Source: Streptomyces venezuelae (GTDB lineage: Bacteria > Actinomycetota > Actinomycetes > Streptomycetales > Streptomycetaceae). From it: DNA of 64,000 nucleotides. Each line of letters starts with the position of its first letter. Within the stretch, counting starts at the first letter, position 1. Location: the NCBI RefSeq assembly GCF_008642295.1, contig NZ_CP029190.1, positions 2,080,001-2,144,000 on the forward strand, in the 5' to 3' direction. Below the pieces are notes generated by a model that was not told where the DNA came from, ran no database searches, and saw only the letters and a list, made by a program, of their open reading frames with translations. Positions 11,501 to 19,926 of the stretch are shown here, piece by piece. The position numbers and the translations under genes were made by a program.

Positions 11501-14500
11501 GTGAGCCAGATCGTCGTCAAACGCCCGCCCCGGTCGCTGCCGCCCGAAGTCCCTTCGGACGAGCTGAGGCTGGAGGCTCCGCCGGAGCTGCCGCGGGGGC
11601 AGGACGAGGGCATCGCGATGCAGCTCCTGCCGATGCTCGGCATGGGTTCGTCGGTGGTGTTCTTCTTCATGCCCACCGGAATGCCGTTCATGAAGATCAT
11701 GGGCGTGCTGATGCTGGTGTCGACGGTGGCGATGGTCATCGCCCAGGTGGTGCGGTACCGGCGGGGTACGCAGGGGCAAATGGCGGACGTCCGCCGGGAC
11801 TACCTCAAGTACCTTGCGCAGACCCGGCGTCAGGTGCGGCGGACGGCGCGGGCGCAGCGTGATGCGCAGTTGTATCTGCACCCGGCCCCCGAGCAGTTGT
11901 GGTCGGTGGTGGCGGAGGGTTCGCGGCTGTGGGAGCGGCGGGTCGGCGATCCGGACTTCGGGCAGGCCCGGCTGGGGCTGGGTGCGCAGCGGCTGGCGAC
12001 GCCGCTGGTGGCGCCGGACACGGCGCCGGTGGATGAGCTGGAGCCGTTGACGGCGGGCGCGATGCAGCGCTTCCTGAAGATCCATTCCTCGTTGGACGGG
12101 CTGCCGGTGGCGGTCTCGATGCGGGCGTTCTACCACGTGACGGTGTCCGGGGAGCCGGAGTCGGCGCGCGGGACGGCGCGGGCGCTGGTGGCCCAGCTGG
12201 CGACGCTGCACTCCCCCGAGGACCTGATGGTGGCCGTGGTGGCGGCGCCGGGGGCGGTGCCGGCCTGGGACTGGGTGAAGTGGCTGCCGCACGCGCAGGC
12301 GCCGGGGCAGGCCAACGGCATCGACGGGGCCGGTACGAAGCGGCTGTTCGGCGATGATCTGGCGGAGGTCGAGGGGCTGCTCGCGTCCCGGCTGGACGGA
12401 CGTCCGCGGTTCAGCCGTGACGTTTCGCCGGTGCTGGACCAGCCGCATATCGTGCTGGTGCTGGACGCGAACTCGCGCGGTGGCCTGGTGCCGCCGGAGT
12501 CGGCGTTCGCGGCGGCCGAGGGCCTCCAGGGCGTCACCATCGTCGAGGTGGTGGCGGGCGAGCTGGACGAGCCGCGCGGCGGGCTGTCGGTCGTGGTGCG
12601 GCCGGGCCGGCTGCGGCTGGAGTCGGGCGCGGGCATCGCGTACGAGGGCACGCCGGACGTGCTGTCGCTGCCGGCGGCCGAGGCGCTCGCCCGGCAGCTG
12701 GCGCCGCTGCGTACCGGCGGCGGCGACGAGGACGAACCGCTGCTGGCCAACCTGGACTTCACGGATCTGCTGAACCTGGGCGACGCGGCCTCGATCGACG
12801 TGGCTCGCACCTGGCGGCCCCGGTCGGCGGGCGAGCGGCTGCGGGTGCCGATCGGGGTGGGCGAGGACGGCGGTCCGGTGATGCTGGACCTGAAGGAGGC
12901 CGCGCAGGAGGGCATGGGCCCGCACGGGCTGTGCGTGGGCGCGACCGGTTCGGGCAAGTCGGAGCTGCTGCGGACGCTGGTGCTGGGCCTGGCGGTCACG
13001 CACACCTCGGAGACGCTGAACTTCGTGCTCGCCGACTTCAAGGGCGGTGCGACCTTCACCGGCATGGGGCAGATGCCGCATGTGGCGGCGGTCATCACCA
13101 ACCTGGCGGACGACCTGACGCTGGTCGACCGGATGGGCGACTCGATCCGGGGCGAGCTCCAGCGCCGGCAGGAGCTGCTGCGCTCGGCGGGCAACTACGC
13201 CAACATCCACGACTACGAGAAGGCGCGGGCGGCGGGTGCCCCGCTGGAGCCGCTGGCCTCTCTGGTGCTGGTCATCGACGAGTTCAGCGAACTGCTGACG
13301 GCGAAGCCCGATTTCATCGACATGTTCATCCAGATCGGCCGGATCGGCCGGTCGCTGGGCGTGCACCTGCTGCTGGCCTCGCAGCGCCTGGAGGAGGGCA
13401 AGCTGCGCGGTCTGGACACCTACCTGTCGTACCGGATCGGTCTGCGGACGTTCTCGGCGGCGGAGTCGCGGACCGCGATCGGCGTGCCGGACGCGTACCA
13501 CCTGCCCTCGGTGCCGGGTTCGGGCTATCTGAAGTTCGGCACGGACGAGATGACCCGGTTCAAGGCGGCGTACGTCTCGGGCGTGTACCGCTCGGGCGGG
13601 CCGGACCTGTCGGTCGGGCAGTTCCCGGTGGAGCGGCGGCCGGTGCTGTTCACGGCGGCCCCGGTGCCGGTGGTGTACGCGGCTCCGGACCCGGCGTACC
13701 TGGCGGCTGCGGCGGCGTCCCGGGAGGACGACGCGCTGGCGGACACGGTGCTCGATGTGATCGTGGGCCGGCTGGAGGGGCAGGGGGTGCCCGCGCACCA
13801 GGTGTGGCTGCCGCCGCTGGACCAGGCTCCGCCGCTGGACCAGCTGCTGCCGGCGCTGGCGCCGAGCGAGGCGCGTGGTCTGCACGCGGAGGGGTACACC
13901 CGGCCCGGCGGGCTGGTGGTCCCGCTCGGTCTGATCGACAAGCCGTTCGAGCAGCGGCGCGAGGTGCTGTACCGGGACTTCTCCGGGGCGGCCGGCCACA
14001 TGATGGTGGTGGGCGGCCCGCAGTCGGGCAAGTCGACGCTGATGCGGACCCTGATCGCGTCGTTCGCGCTCACCCACACCCCGCGCGAGGTGCAGTTCTA
14101 CGGTCTGGACTTCGGCGGCGGCGGTCTGTCGGCGGTGCAGGACCTGCCGCACGTGGGCGGGATCGCCTCGCGGCTGGACCCGGAGCGGGTGCGGCGTACG
14201 GTCGCGGAGGTGGCGGGCATCCTGAACCGCCGGGAGGAGTTCTTCCGCGCGCACAACATCGACTCCATCACCACCTACCGGCGCCGGCGGGCGGCGGGTG
14301 AGCTGCCCGGCGAGCCGTGGGGCGATGTGTTCCTGCTGGTGGACGGCTGGGGCGGGTTCCGGGGCGAGTACGAGGGCCTGGAGTCGGTGGTCACGGACAT
14401 CGCGGCCCGCGGTCTCGGCTACGGCATCCATGTGGTGATCACGGCCGCCCGGTACATGGAGGTACGGGCCGCCCTCAAGGACCAGATGCTCAACCGGCTG

Positions 14501-15478
14501 GAACTGCGGCTCGGCGACGTCATGGACTCGGAGTTCGACCGCAAGGTCGCCGCGAACGTGCCGCCGGGCATGCCCGGCCGTGGCCAGGTCGCGGAGAAGC
14601 TGCACTTCCTGGGCGCGCTGCCGCGGATCGACGGCTCGCACGAGGCGGGCGACCTCTCGGAGGGCACGGCCGCGTTCGTGGCGGCGGTGAAGGGGAACTG
14701 GACGGGGGCCGCCGCGCCCGGAGTCCGGCTGCTGCCGCGGCTGCTGCACGCCGACCAGCTGCCCAAGGGCGGCGAGTACCCGGGCCGCGGGATCGCGATC
14801 GGTATCGACGAGACCGATCTGGAACCGGTGTTCGTGGACTTCGAGACGGACCCGTTCTTCCTGGTGTTCGGCGAGAGCGAGTCCGGCAAGACGAACCTGC
14901 TGCGGCTGATCGCGCAGCAGATCGCCGAGCGGTACACCCCGGACCAGGCGCGGCTGGTGGTCGGCGACTACCGGCGGACCCTGCTGGGCGCACTGCCGGA
15001 GGAGCACCTGCTGGAGTACGCGCCGATGGCGAGCTCGATGCAGATGCACATGGAGGCGCTGGCCGGGGTCTTCGCACGCCGGCAGCCGCCGGACGACGTC
15101 ACCCCGCAGCAGCTGCGCGACCGGAGCTGGTGGACCGGCCCGGACGTGTTCATCATCGTCGACGACTTCGACCTGGTGGCCACCAGCCAGGGCAATCCGC
15201 TGGCCCCGCTGGTGGAGTACCTGCCGTTCGCCCGGGACACCGGCGTCCGGTTCATCATCGCGCGGAACTCGGCGGGTGCCTCGCGGTCCCTCTACGAGCC
15301 GTTCATGCAGCGGGTCAAGGAGCTGGGTGCGCAGGGCGTGGTGCTGTCCGGAGACCCGTCGGAGGGCGACCTGATCGGCAGTGTCCGGCCGCGCCCGATG
15401 CCGCCGGGCCGGGGCTACTTCGCCTCGCGCAAGCGGGGCACCTCGCTGGTCCAACTGGGGCGGCTGCCCGGCGCGTAG
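11501..15478 (+). CDS. eccC: Type VII secretion ATPase EccC (fused EccCa-EccCb)
   Basis: Hexameric FtsK/SpoIIIE-type motor of the ESX system that recognises substrate tails and drives export. 1325 residues in one chain: two N-terminal transmembrane helices (about 40-85), a stalk/DUF region, then three ATPase domains. Walker A motifs are at residues 480-487 (GATGSGKS), 838-845 (GGPQSGKS) and 1124-1131 (GESESGKT). Only domain 1 has a standard Walker B Asp-Glu (LVIDEF, about 590); domains 2 and 3 have Asp-Gly and Asp-Asp (LLVDGW, IIVDDF), as in known EccC proteins where domain 1 is the catalytic one. GTG start with GAGGG 12 nt upstream. Confidence 0.97.
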   Translation: MSQIVVKRPPRSLPPEVPSDELRLEAPPELPRGQDEGIAMQLLPMLGMGSSVVFFFMPTGMPFMKIMGVLMLVSTVAMVIAQVVRYRRGTQGQMADVRRDYLKYLAQTRRQVRRTARAQRDAQLYLHPAPEQLWSVVAEGSRLWERRVGDPDFGQARLGLGAQRLATPLVAPDTAPVDELEPLTAGAMQRFLKIHSSLDGLPVAVSMRAFYHVTVSGEPESARGTARALVAQLATLHSPEDLMVAVVAAPGAVPAWDWVKWLPHAQAPGQANGIDGAGTKRLFGDDLAEVEGLLASRLDGRPRFSRDVSPVLDQPHIVLVLDANSRGGLVPPESAFAAAEGLQGVTIVEVVAGELDEPRGGLSVVVRPGRLRLESGAGIAYEGTPDVLSLPAAEALARQLAPLRTGGGDEDEPLLANLDFTDLLNLGDAASIDVARTWRPRSAGERLRVPIGVGEDGGPVMLDLKEAAQEGMGPHGLCVGATGSGKSELLRTLVLGLAVTHTSETLNFVLADFKGGATFTGMGQMPHVAAVITNLADDLTLVDRMGDSIRGELQRRQELLRSAGNYANIHDYEKARAAGAPLEPLASLVLVIDEFSELLTAKPDFIDMFIQIGRIGRSLGVHLLLASQRLEEGKLRGLDTYLSYRIGLRTFSAAESRTAIGVPDAYHLPSVPGSGYLKFGTDEMTRFKAAYVSGVYRSGGPDLSVGQFPVERRPVLFTAAPVPVVYAAPDPAYLAAAAASREDDALADTVLDVIVGRLEGQGVPAHQVWLPPLDQAPPLDQLLPALAPSEARGLHAEGYTRPGGLVVPLGLIDKPFEQRREVLYRDFSGAAGHMMVVGGPQSGKSTLMRTLIASFALTHTPREVQFYGLDFGGGGLSAVQDLPHVGGIASRLDPERVRRTVAEVAGILNRREEFFRAHNIDSITTYRRRRAAGELPGEPWGDVFLLVDGWGGFRGEYEGLESVVTDIAARGLGYGIHVVITAARYMEVRAALKDQMLNRLELRLGDVMDSEFDRKVAANVPPGMPGRGQVAEKLHFLGALPRIDGSHEAGDLSEGTAAFVAAVKGNWTGAAAPGVRLLPRLLHADQLPKGGEYPGRGIAIGIDETDLEPVFVDFETDPFFLVFGESESGKTNLLRLIAQQIAERYTPDQARLVVGDYRRTLLGALPEEHLLEYAPMASSMQMHMEALAGVFARRQPPDDVTPQQLRDRSWWTGPDVFIIVDDFDLVATSQGNPLAPLVEYLPFARDTGVRFIIARNSAGASRSLYEPFMQRVKELGAQGVVLSGDPSEGDLIGSVRPRPMPPGRGYFASRKRGTSLVQLGRLPGA

Positions 15479-15608
15479 GCCGCGGGCCGGGGGCGTCGGG
15501 TGGCGCTCCCGGCCCTGGTAGCGTCGAAGAGACGTTTCGGCCGCCGTGATCCGGACAGGGGACGCGGCCGGACGGCTGACGCAGACGGTCAACGGGGAGA
15601 GGTACGAG

Positions 15609-16046
15609 ATGGGGTTCGAGCAGGACTGGAGTCAGGCGCGGTCCACCGCGGCAGACCAGGCGGCGATGCGGTTGAACTCGGGGCCGCCACCGGGCCCGTT
15701 GGTCCCCGGCGGAAACCAGGACCTCGCCTCGACCCCCGCGGAGAAGAAGGCCGCGGCGAACACCATCGAGACCGAGCTGGAGCCGAACACCAAGAAGGCC
15801 GGGGACCACGCCGACGAGTCGTCGAACTCCGCGGTCAAGGCCCTGGACGGCTGGAGCACGGCCGCCGGGCTGAAGAAGGTGCAGGAGACCTGGGACCGGC
15901 AGGTGACCGGGCTGATGGGCCGGCTGGCCTCGGAGAAGACCGCGCTGCGCGGGACCTCGAACCTGTTCCTGCGCAACGACATCTCCACGGGTGACAACTT
16001 CGGCATCCTGAAGCCGTCCCCCGGCTCGAAACTGAACGGGATCTAG
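15609..16046 (+). CDS. Small helical EsxB-like protein of the ESX locus
   Basis: 145 residues, rich in Ala/Glu/Lys and predicted mostly helical. Its second half, beginning GWSTAAGLKKVQETWDRQV, aligns by eye with the GW turn and second helix of the EsxB encoded at 19432-19773, though the strict WXG reads W-S-T. The last four residues, Leu-Asn-Gly-Ile, are identical to the EsxB C-terminus. ATG 15609 has GGGGAGAGG about 6 nt upstream, better than the in-frame ATG 15546. It lies 130 bp after eccC and 15 bp before a large WXG-domain protein. I infer a T7SS substrate partner; this has not been shown. Confidence 0.75.
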   Translation: MGFEQDWSQARSTAADQAAMRLNSGPPPGPLVPGGNQDLASTPAEKKAAANTIETELEPNTKKAGDHADESSNSAVKALDGWSTAAGLKKVQETWDRQVTGLMGRLASEKTALRGTSNLFLRNDISTGDNFGILKPSPGSKLNGI

Positions 16047-16061
16047 GCGGCGGGCGGAACC

Positions 16062-18131
16062 ATGTTGACGTACCACGAGGTCATGACGACCGATTTCGGG
16101 CAGCTGACCGCCGCCGCGGCCAAATGGGAATCCATGGCCGGAGAGTTCAAGAAGGTCGAGGAGCGCTACCGGGACACCGTCCAGAAGATCACCATGGGCG
16201 GCCAGACCTGGACGGGTGTGAGCGCGGGCGCGGCCCACACCAACTTCGCCGGCACCCGGTACGAGTACTCCGCCGCGCAGGTCCAGGCGAAGGCGATCGC
16301 CGGCCTGCTGCGGGACGCCCACGAGCAGTTCACCGACCTGAAGAAGAAGGTCGAGTCCGCCCGCGACGACGCGGTGAAGGCGGGCATGAGGGTGTCCGAG
16401 CAGGGCCGGTGCACCTTCGACTTCTCCAAGGCGGATGCGGGCACGGCCAATGCCGCCCGGCACGACCCGGACCTGAAGAATGTCGAGAATTCCTGGTCGC
16501 AGCACATAGACAGCGCGGTCAAGGCCATCGACGACGCCGACCAGGGCGTGAAGATCGCGCTGGAGGCGGCCTGCGCGGACGGCTACGGCCAGAAGAACGA
16601 CGTCACCCTCGGCACCGGCTTCAACGGCGAGGCGCAGGGCGACGTCGAGGTGTACGAGGCGCGGAACGCGGAGGACATCGCGACCCGCCTGGCGGGCGGC
16701 GAGAAGATCCCGGCGGCCGAGATGGCGGAGCTCCAGCGGTCCTTCCGCGACAACTCGGGCAAGCCCGAGTTCAGCCAGGTGTTCATCAACGGGCTGGGTG
16801 CGAAGGGCACGATCGAGCTGACGAACCGGCTCAACGACCAGATCCACGTCAAGAACCCGGCGAACAAATCCGATTTCACGGACCTGCAGAAGGGCCTGGG
16901 AGCCACGCTCGCCTCGGCGACACAGGACCCGAAGTCGGAGACGTACAAAAAGTTCCGGGCCGAGATGCAGAAGGAGGGCCTGGAGCGCCGCAACACCTCC
17001 TTCACGGACCTGCGGCTGGAGAAGGCCTACGGCTACCAGTCGCTGGTCACGCTGATGAGCCAGGGCGGCGGGGACTACTCGAAGCAGTTCCTGCACGACA
17101 TGGGCGACGACATCATGAAGGCGGAGAAGGGCCGGGAGGACATCTGGGTCATGAAGGGGGACGCCTACAGCGGCAAGGACACCGGCTGGTTCGCCAATGA
17201 CCCGATGGACGGGCTGCTCGGTGTGATGAGCCGCGACCCGGAGGCGTCCGCGTCCTACCTCAAGGACGAGGACCGGATGAAGCACCTCCTGGACCGCAAC
17301 TGGGAGGTGGTGCTGGAGGCGCACGAGCACGGCAACTCCACCCACTACTCCGCCTCGCTCGACGGGGATGAGCGCAAGGGCTTCGCGGCGGCGCTCCAGG
17401 CGGGTGCGACCGGTATCGACCCCTCGTCCGAGAACCCGAAGTTCGTCAAGCACTCGCCCGACAACGTGGCGGTCTTCAACAACATCATCGGCCGGTTCGG
17501 GGAGGCGGGGGACGAATTCCCCAAATCCCTGCGGGAGCCGATGGCCAACATCCTGGTCAACCACGGCGACACGGTGCACCAGGTGACGAGCAGCGTGGAC
17601 ATGAGGTCCCTGCCGGTCGAGCAGAACGACCTGTACGAGGTCATCAAGCAGGTCTCCAAGGACCAGGACTCCTACGGGGCGCTGAACTACGGCATCAACC
17701 AGGCGATGGTCTCGGACATCCACGCAGCCGGCCAGGAGCACCCGTCGGACTCCCTGCTCCGGGCCGGCCGCACGGTCGGCTTCCTGGAGGAGGCGCGCAC
17801 TGCGGCGGTGGGTCCCGCCGAAACCGCCGCCTTCGATCAGAAGTGGATGTTCGACACGGCCATCGGCTATATCCCGGTGGTGAGCGGAGAGGTGCAGTCC
17901 GGTTTCGACTACGTGGTCGAGAAGTGGATGGTGGACGAGCAGAAGAAGCTCGACCAGGAGCACTCGGACAAGTCCTACGAGTCGTACAAGAATCGGAACG
18001 GACAGCTGATGGCACTGACCGAAGAGTGGATGAAGCTCCACGACAAGGACGCCAGCCTATTCAACTACCAGGATCAGATGGACGAGGCCGCCCTGGCTGG
18101 AGCCAACCGGGCCAAGAGCGTAGGTGGCTGA
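16062..18131 (+). CDS. Large WXG-domain protein, DUF6571-like, candidate type VII substrate
   Basis: 689 residues, no signal peptide. Residues about 10-110 form a WXG100-like helical hairpin with the turn TWTG at about 50-53. The remainder is soluble and helical with no enzyme motif I can identify. It matches the general architecture annotated as DUF6571 in Streptomyces (assignment from memory). A short hydrophobic-ish stretch around residues 605-625 (MFDTAIGYIPVVSGEVQSGF) is not a convincing membrane helix. It follows the EsxB-like gene by 15 bp and overlaps or abuts the next lipoprotein gene, so the three are probably one operon. A paired WXG-domain protein and EsxB-like partner is the usual substrate layout for ESX systems. 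Confidence 0.8.
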   Translation: MLTYHEVMTTDFGQLTAAAAKWESMAGEFKKVEERYRDTVQKITMGGQTWTGVSAGAAHTNFAGTRYEYSAAQVQAKAIAGLLRDAHEQFTDLKKKVESARDDAVKAGMRVSEQGRCTFDFSKADAGTANAARHDPDLKNVENSWSQHIDSAVKAIDDADQGVKIALEAACADGYGQKNDVTLGTGFNGEAQGDVEVYEARNAEDIATRLAGGEKIPAAEMAELQRSFRDNSGKPEFSQVFINGLGAKGTIELTNRLNDQIHVKNPANKSDFTDLQKGLGATLASATQDPKSETYKKFRAEMQKEGLERRNTSFTDLRLEKAYGYQSLVTLMSQGGGDYSKQFLHDMGDDIMKAEKGREDIWVMKGDAYSGKDTGWFANDPMDGLLGVMSRDPEASASYLKDEDRMKHLLDRNWEVVLEAHEHGNSTHYSASLDGDERKGFAAALQAGATGIDPSSENPKFVKHSPDNVAVFNNIIGRFGEAGDEFPKSLREPMANILVNHGDTVHQVTSSVDMRSLPVEQNDLYEVIKQVSKDQDSYGALNYGINQAMVSDIHAAGQEHPSDSLLRAGRTVGFLEEARTAAVGPAETAAFDQKWMFDTAIGYIPVVSGEVQSGFDYVVEKWMVDEQKKLDQEHSDKSYESYKNRNGQLMALTEEWMKLHDKDASLFNYQDQMDEAALAGANRAKSVGG

Positions 18132-18135
18132 GCGT

Positions 18136-18672
18136 ATGAGTAAGTCCCTGAGGCTGGCCGTCACGAGTGCCGTCGCGGTCCTCCTGCTCAGCGGCTGCGG
18201 CTCGGAGGCCGACGGGGCGGTCCCGGAAGCGCTGTGCGGCACCCCGGTCGATTCCGGGCTGTCCCGGCCGCTCCTCGAACCTCTCGGGAAGGTCACCGAG
18301 GTCAACAGAGTGGAGCGGGCCAAGCCTCAGACGGCGCCGTGCGATGTCTACGTGGCCAGGGAGCGAGCCCTGGACTTCCGCTTCGCCTGGCACAAGGGTT
18401 CTGCGGGGGACCTGCTCCGCACCGCCACGGAGAGCGCCACGATCTACCGGCTGACCGACCCGAAGCGCGTCGACATGGGGTTCCAGGATTCCGTACTGGG
18501 CAACGAGGGTGCGATCGCCACCACGGCGTGCAAGACGCCGGCCGGTGACCACTTCACCCTCAGGGTCTTCGCCAAGCGTGCCGATCCGATGAAGTCCGAT
18601 CTGCGGCCCGCCATCGACGCATTCATGCGCACCTACATGGCGGAGACGGTGAAGACCCTGAACTGCGCCTGA
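18136..18672 (+). CDS. Secreted lipoprotein of the ESX accessory operon
   Basis: 178 residues with a lipoprotein signal: basic start (MSKSLRL), hydrophobic core and lipobox LLSGC with Cys at residue 21. The mature part has three more cysteines (CGTPV, APCDVY, TACKTP) and one in the final CA, which could form disulfides outside the cell. ATG 18136 is 8 nt after GGTGG; GTG 18124 would overlap the preceding stop and is less likely. Placed just after the large WXG-domain gene, it may work with that exported protein at the cell surface. Family not recognised. Confidence 0.8.
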   Translation: MSKSLRLAVTSAVAVLLLSGCGSEADGAVPEALCGTPVDSGLSRPLLEPLGKVTEVNRVERAKPQTAPCDVYVARERALDFRFAWHKGSAGDLLRTATESATIYRLTDPKRVDMGFQDSVLGNEGAIATTACKTPAGDHFTLRVFAKRADPMKSDLRPAIDAFMRTYMAETVKTLNCA

Positions 18673-18745
18673 CAGCCGCCCGGGAGACGGAATAATCGGC
18701 CCCACACAGCGCGCGAGCGCCGCACCACCGAGGGAAAGGCCGCCC

Positions 18746-19000
18746 ATGGGCACGCAAGCGGAGAAGGACGAGCTCTACGCACTCGACATCAGCCGGGTCG
18801 AGTGGGAGGGCCCGCCCGGGACCAGCCCCGACGAGGAGCGCGTGGAGATCGCGAAGCTGCCGGGCGGCGGGGTGGCCATGCGGTCCTCGCTGGACCGGGA
18901 GACCGTGCTGCGCTACACGGCGGCCGAGTGGGAGGCCTTCGTACTCGGCGCCCGGGACGGGGAGTTCGACATCGACCGGCCGCCGCCGGCCGACGACTGA
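18746..19000 (+). CDS. DUF397-like small protein
   Basis: 84 residues with the DUF397 pattern: acidic N-terminal part (VEWEGPP), VEIAKLPGGGVAMRSS in place of the usual VEVA...VAVRDS segment, then AAEWEAFVLGARDGEFD. DUF397 proteins are common in Streptomyces, usually beside XRE-type regulators and linked to developmental control; no such partner gene is adjacent here. ATG start with GAGGGAAAGG upstream. It ends 20 bp before a strong convergent terminator. Confidence 0.8.
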   Translation: MGTQAEKDELYALDISRVEWEGPPGTSPDEERVEIAKLPGGGVAMRSSLDRETVLRYTAAEWEAFVLGARDGEFDIDRPPPADD

Positions 19001-19020
19001 CGGACAGACAGACAGCAAAG

Positions 19021-19053
19021 CGAAGGGGCGCGCCCGGTGGGCGCGCCCCTTCG
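19021..19053. terminator. Strong bidirectional terminator hairpin
   Basis: Perfect 15-bp stem (19021-19035 with 19039-19053) and 3-nt loop, between the DUF397 gene and the oppositely oriented esxA. It separates the two halves of the ESX locus. Confidence 0.85.
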
Positions 19054-19073
19054 TTCATGCATCGCTACCGGGC

Positions 19074-19382
19074 TCAGAAGGCCTCGGTGAACATGCGCGA
19101 GGCCTTGACGTCCGTCGCGCGGTAGTCGCCCTTGCCCTGCTCGATGATCTTGGCGACCTGCTCCAGGGTGTCGCGCATGTGCTCGGCGCGGCCCTTGTAC
19201 TTGGCCTGGAGCTGGATGTACTGGGCGTGCGCCTCGCCGTCCCAGGTGTCGGTGACGACCTTCAGCGCCGAGTCCATCTCGGCGAGGTCGTCAACGATCT
19301 TCTTGGAAACGACGCGGAGGCGGTTCGCCATCTCCTGGACGCTCTCGTACCGGACCTTCATCTGGCCATCGGCACCAGACAT
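19074..19382 (-). CDS. esxA: WXG100 protein, EsxA-type
   Basis: 102 residues, the WXG100 size. Helix-turn-helix with the turn TWDG (W-X-G) in the middle. Its tail reads DYRATDVKASRMF, containing a YxxxD motif (YRATD), the general type VII export signal. No signal peptide. Second gene of a two-gene unit, 49 bp after the EsxB-type gene. In S. coelicolor the orthologous esxBA pair forms a secreted heterodimer that affects sporulation. The A/B naming follows the usual gene order and is less certain than the family. Confidence 0.93.
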   Translation of the reverse strand: MSGADGQMKVRYESVQEMANRLRVVSKKIVDDLAEMDSALKVVTDTWDGEAHAQYIQLQAKYKGRAEHMRDTLEQVAKIIEQGKGDYRATDVKASRMFTEAF

Positions 19383-19431
19383 GTTCTTCTCCTCAATCGC
19401 TGGGCGGACGTGGTGTGGACGCGGTGACGCG

Positions 19432-19773
19432 TCAGATCCCGTTCAGACCCGACGAGTTGGCGTTCGACTTGACGGCGTTGAAGGCCGCACGGACGTCGTC
19501 GTCCTGGGCGTTGCTCAGGTTCTTGGTCTCGGCCACGGCGTTGTGCAGCACGCCGAGCAGCCGGCGGATCGCGTCGTGGTCCTCGTTCACCATCGTCTGG
19601 GCCTGGACGAAGCCGGAGGCACCGGAACCGGTCCAGCCCGCGCTCACGGTCGCCAGGATGTCGGCCAGTTCGCGCGACTGGTTCGTCACGGCGTTGGCGG
19701 TCTGGTTGATCTTGTTCTTCGCCTGGACGATCGGATCGTCTGCGAGTCCGAAACCGCCTGCAGGGTTACTCAT
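19432..19773 (-). CDS. esxB: WXG100 protein, EsxB-type
   Basis: 113 residues with the central turn GWTGSGA (W-X-G) between two amphipathic helices, and a flexible C-terminal tail ending Ser-Ser-Gly-Leu-Asn-Gly-Ile. In CFP-10-type proteins the free C-terminal tail is what EccC binds, so this tail is a candidate docking site. The same final four residues end the EsxB-like protein at 15609-16046. ATG at 19773 is preceded by GTGAGGAG. First gene of the esxBA unit; the 153-bp spacer to mycP presumably carries its promoter. Confidence 0.93.
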   Translation of the reverse strand: MSNPAGGFGLADDPIVQAKNKINQTANAVTNQSRELADILATVSAGWTGSGASGFVQAQTMVNEDHDAIRRLLGVLHNAVAETKNLSNAQDDDVRAAFNAVKSNANSSGLNGI

Positions 19774-19926
19774 CCGAAGCTCCTCACTTCTTAATTCACT
19801 GACCCGACCGGCGTAGCTGGTTACGTCAGTCCCCCGATCACAGTCGTGAAGGCTGTTGTCACTCTAGTCAGTTCATCCACCCGGCCCAACACCGACGGCA
19901 CCGGACTGTGGGTGAACTGTGACGCT

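Noticed and set aside
11372..15592. Very long open frame on the minus strand opposite eccC
   Set aside because: It mirrors the eccC codon pattern; high third-position GC leaves antisense frames open. Its product is Arg/His/Gln-rich with no family motif, and eccC is unmistakable on the plus strand.
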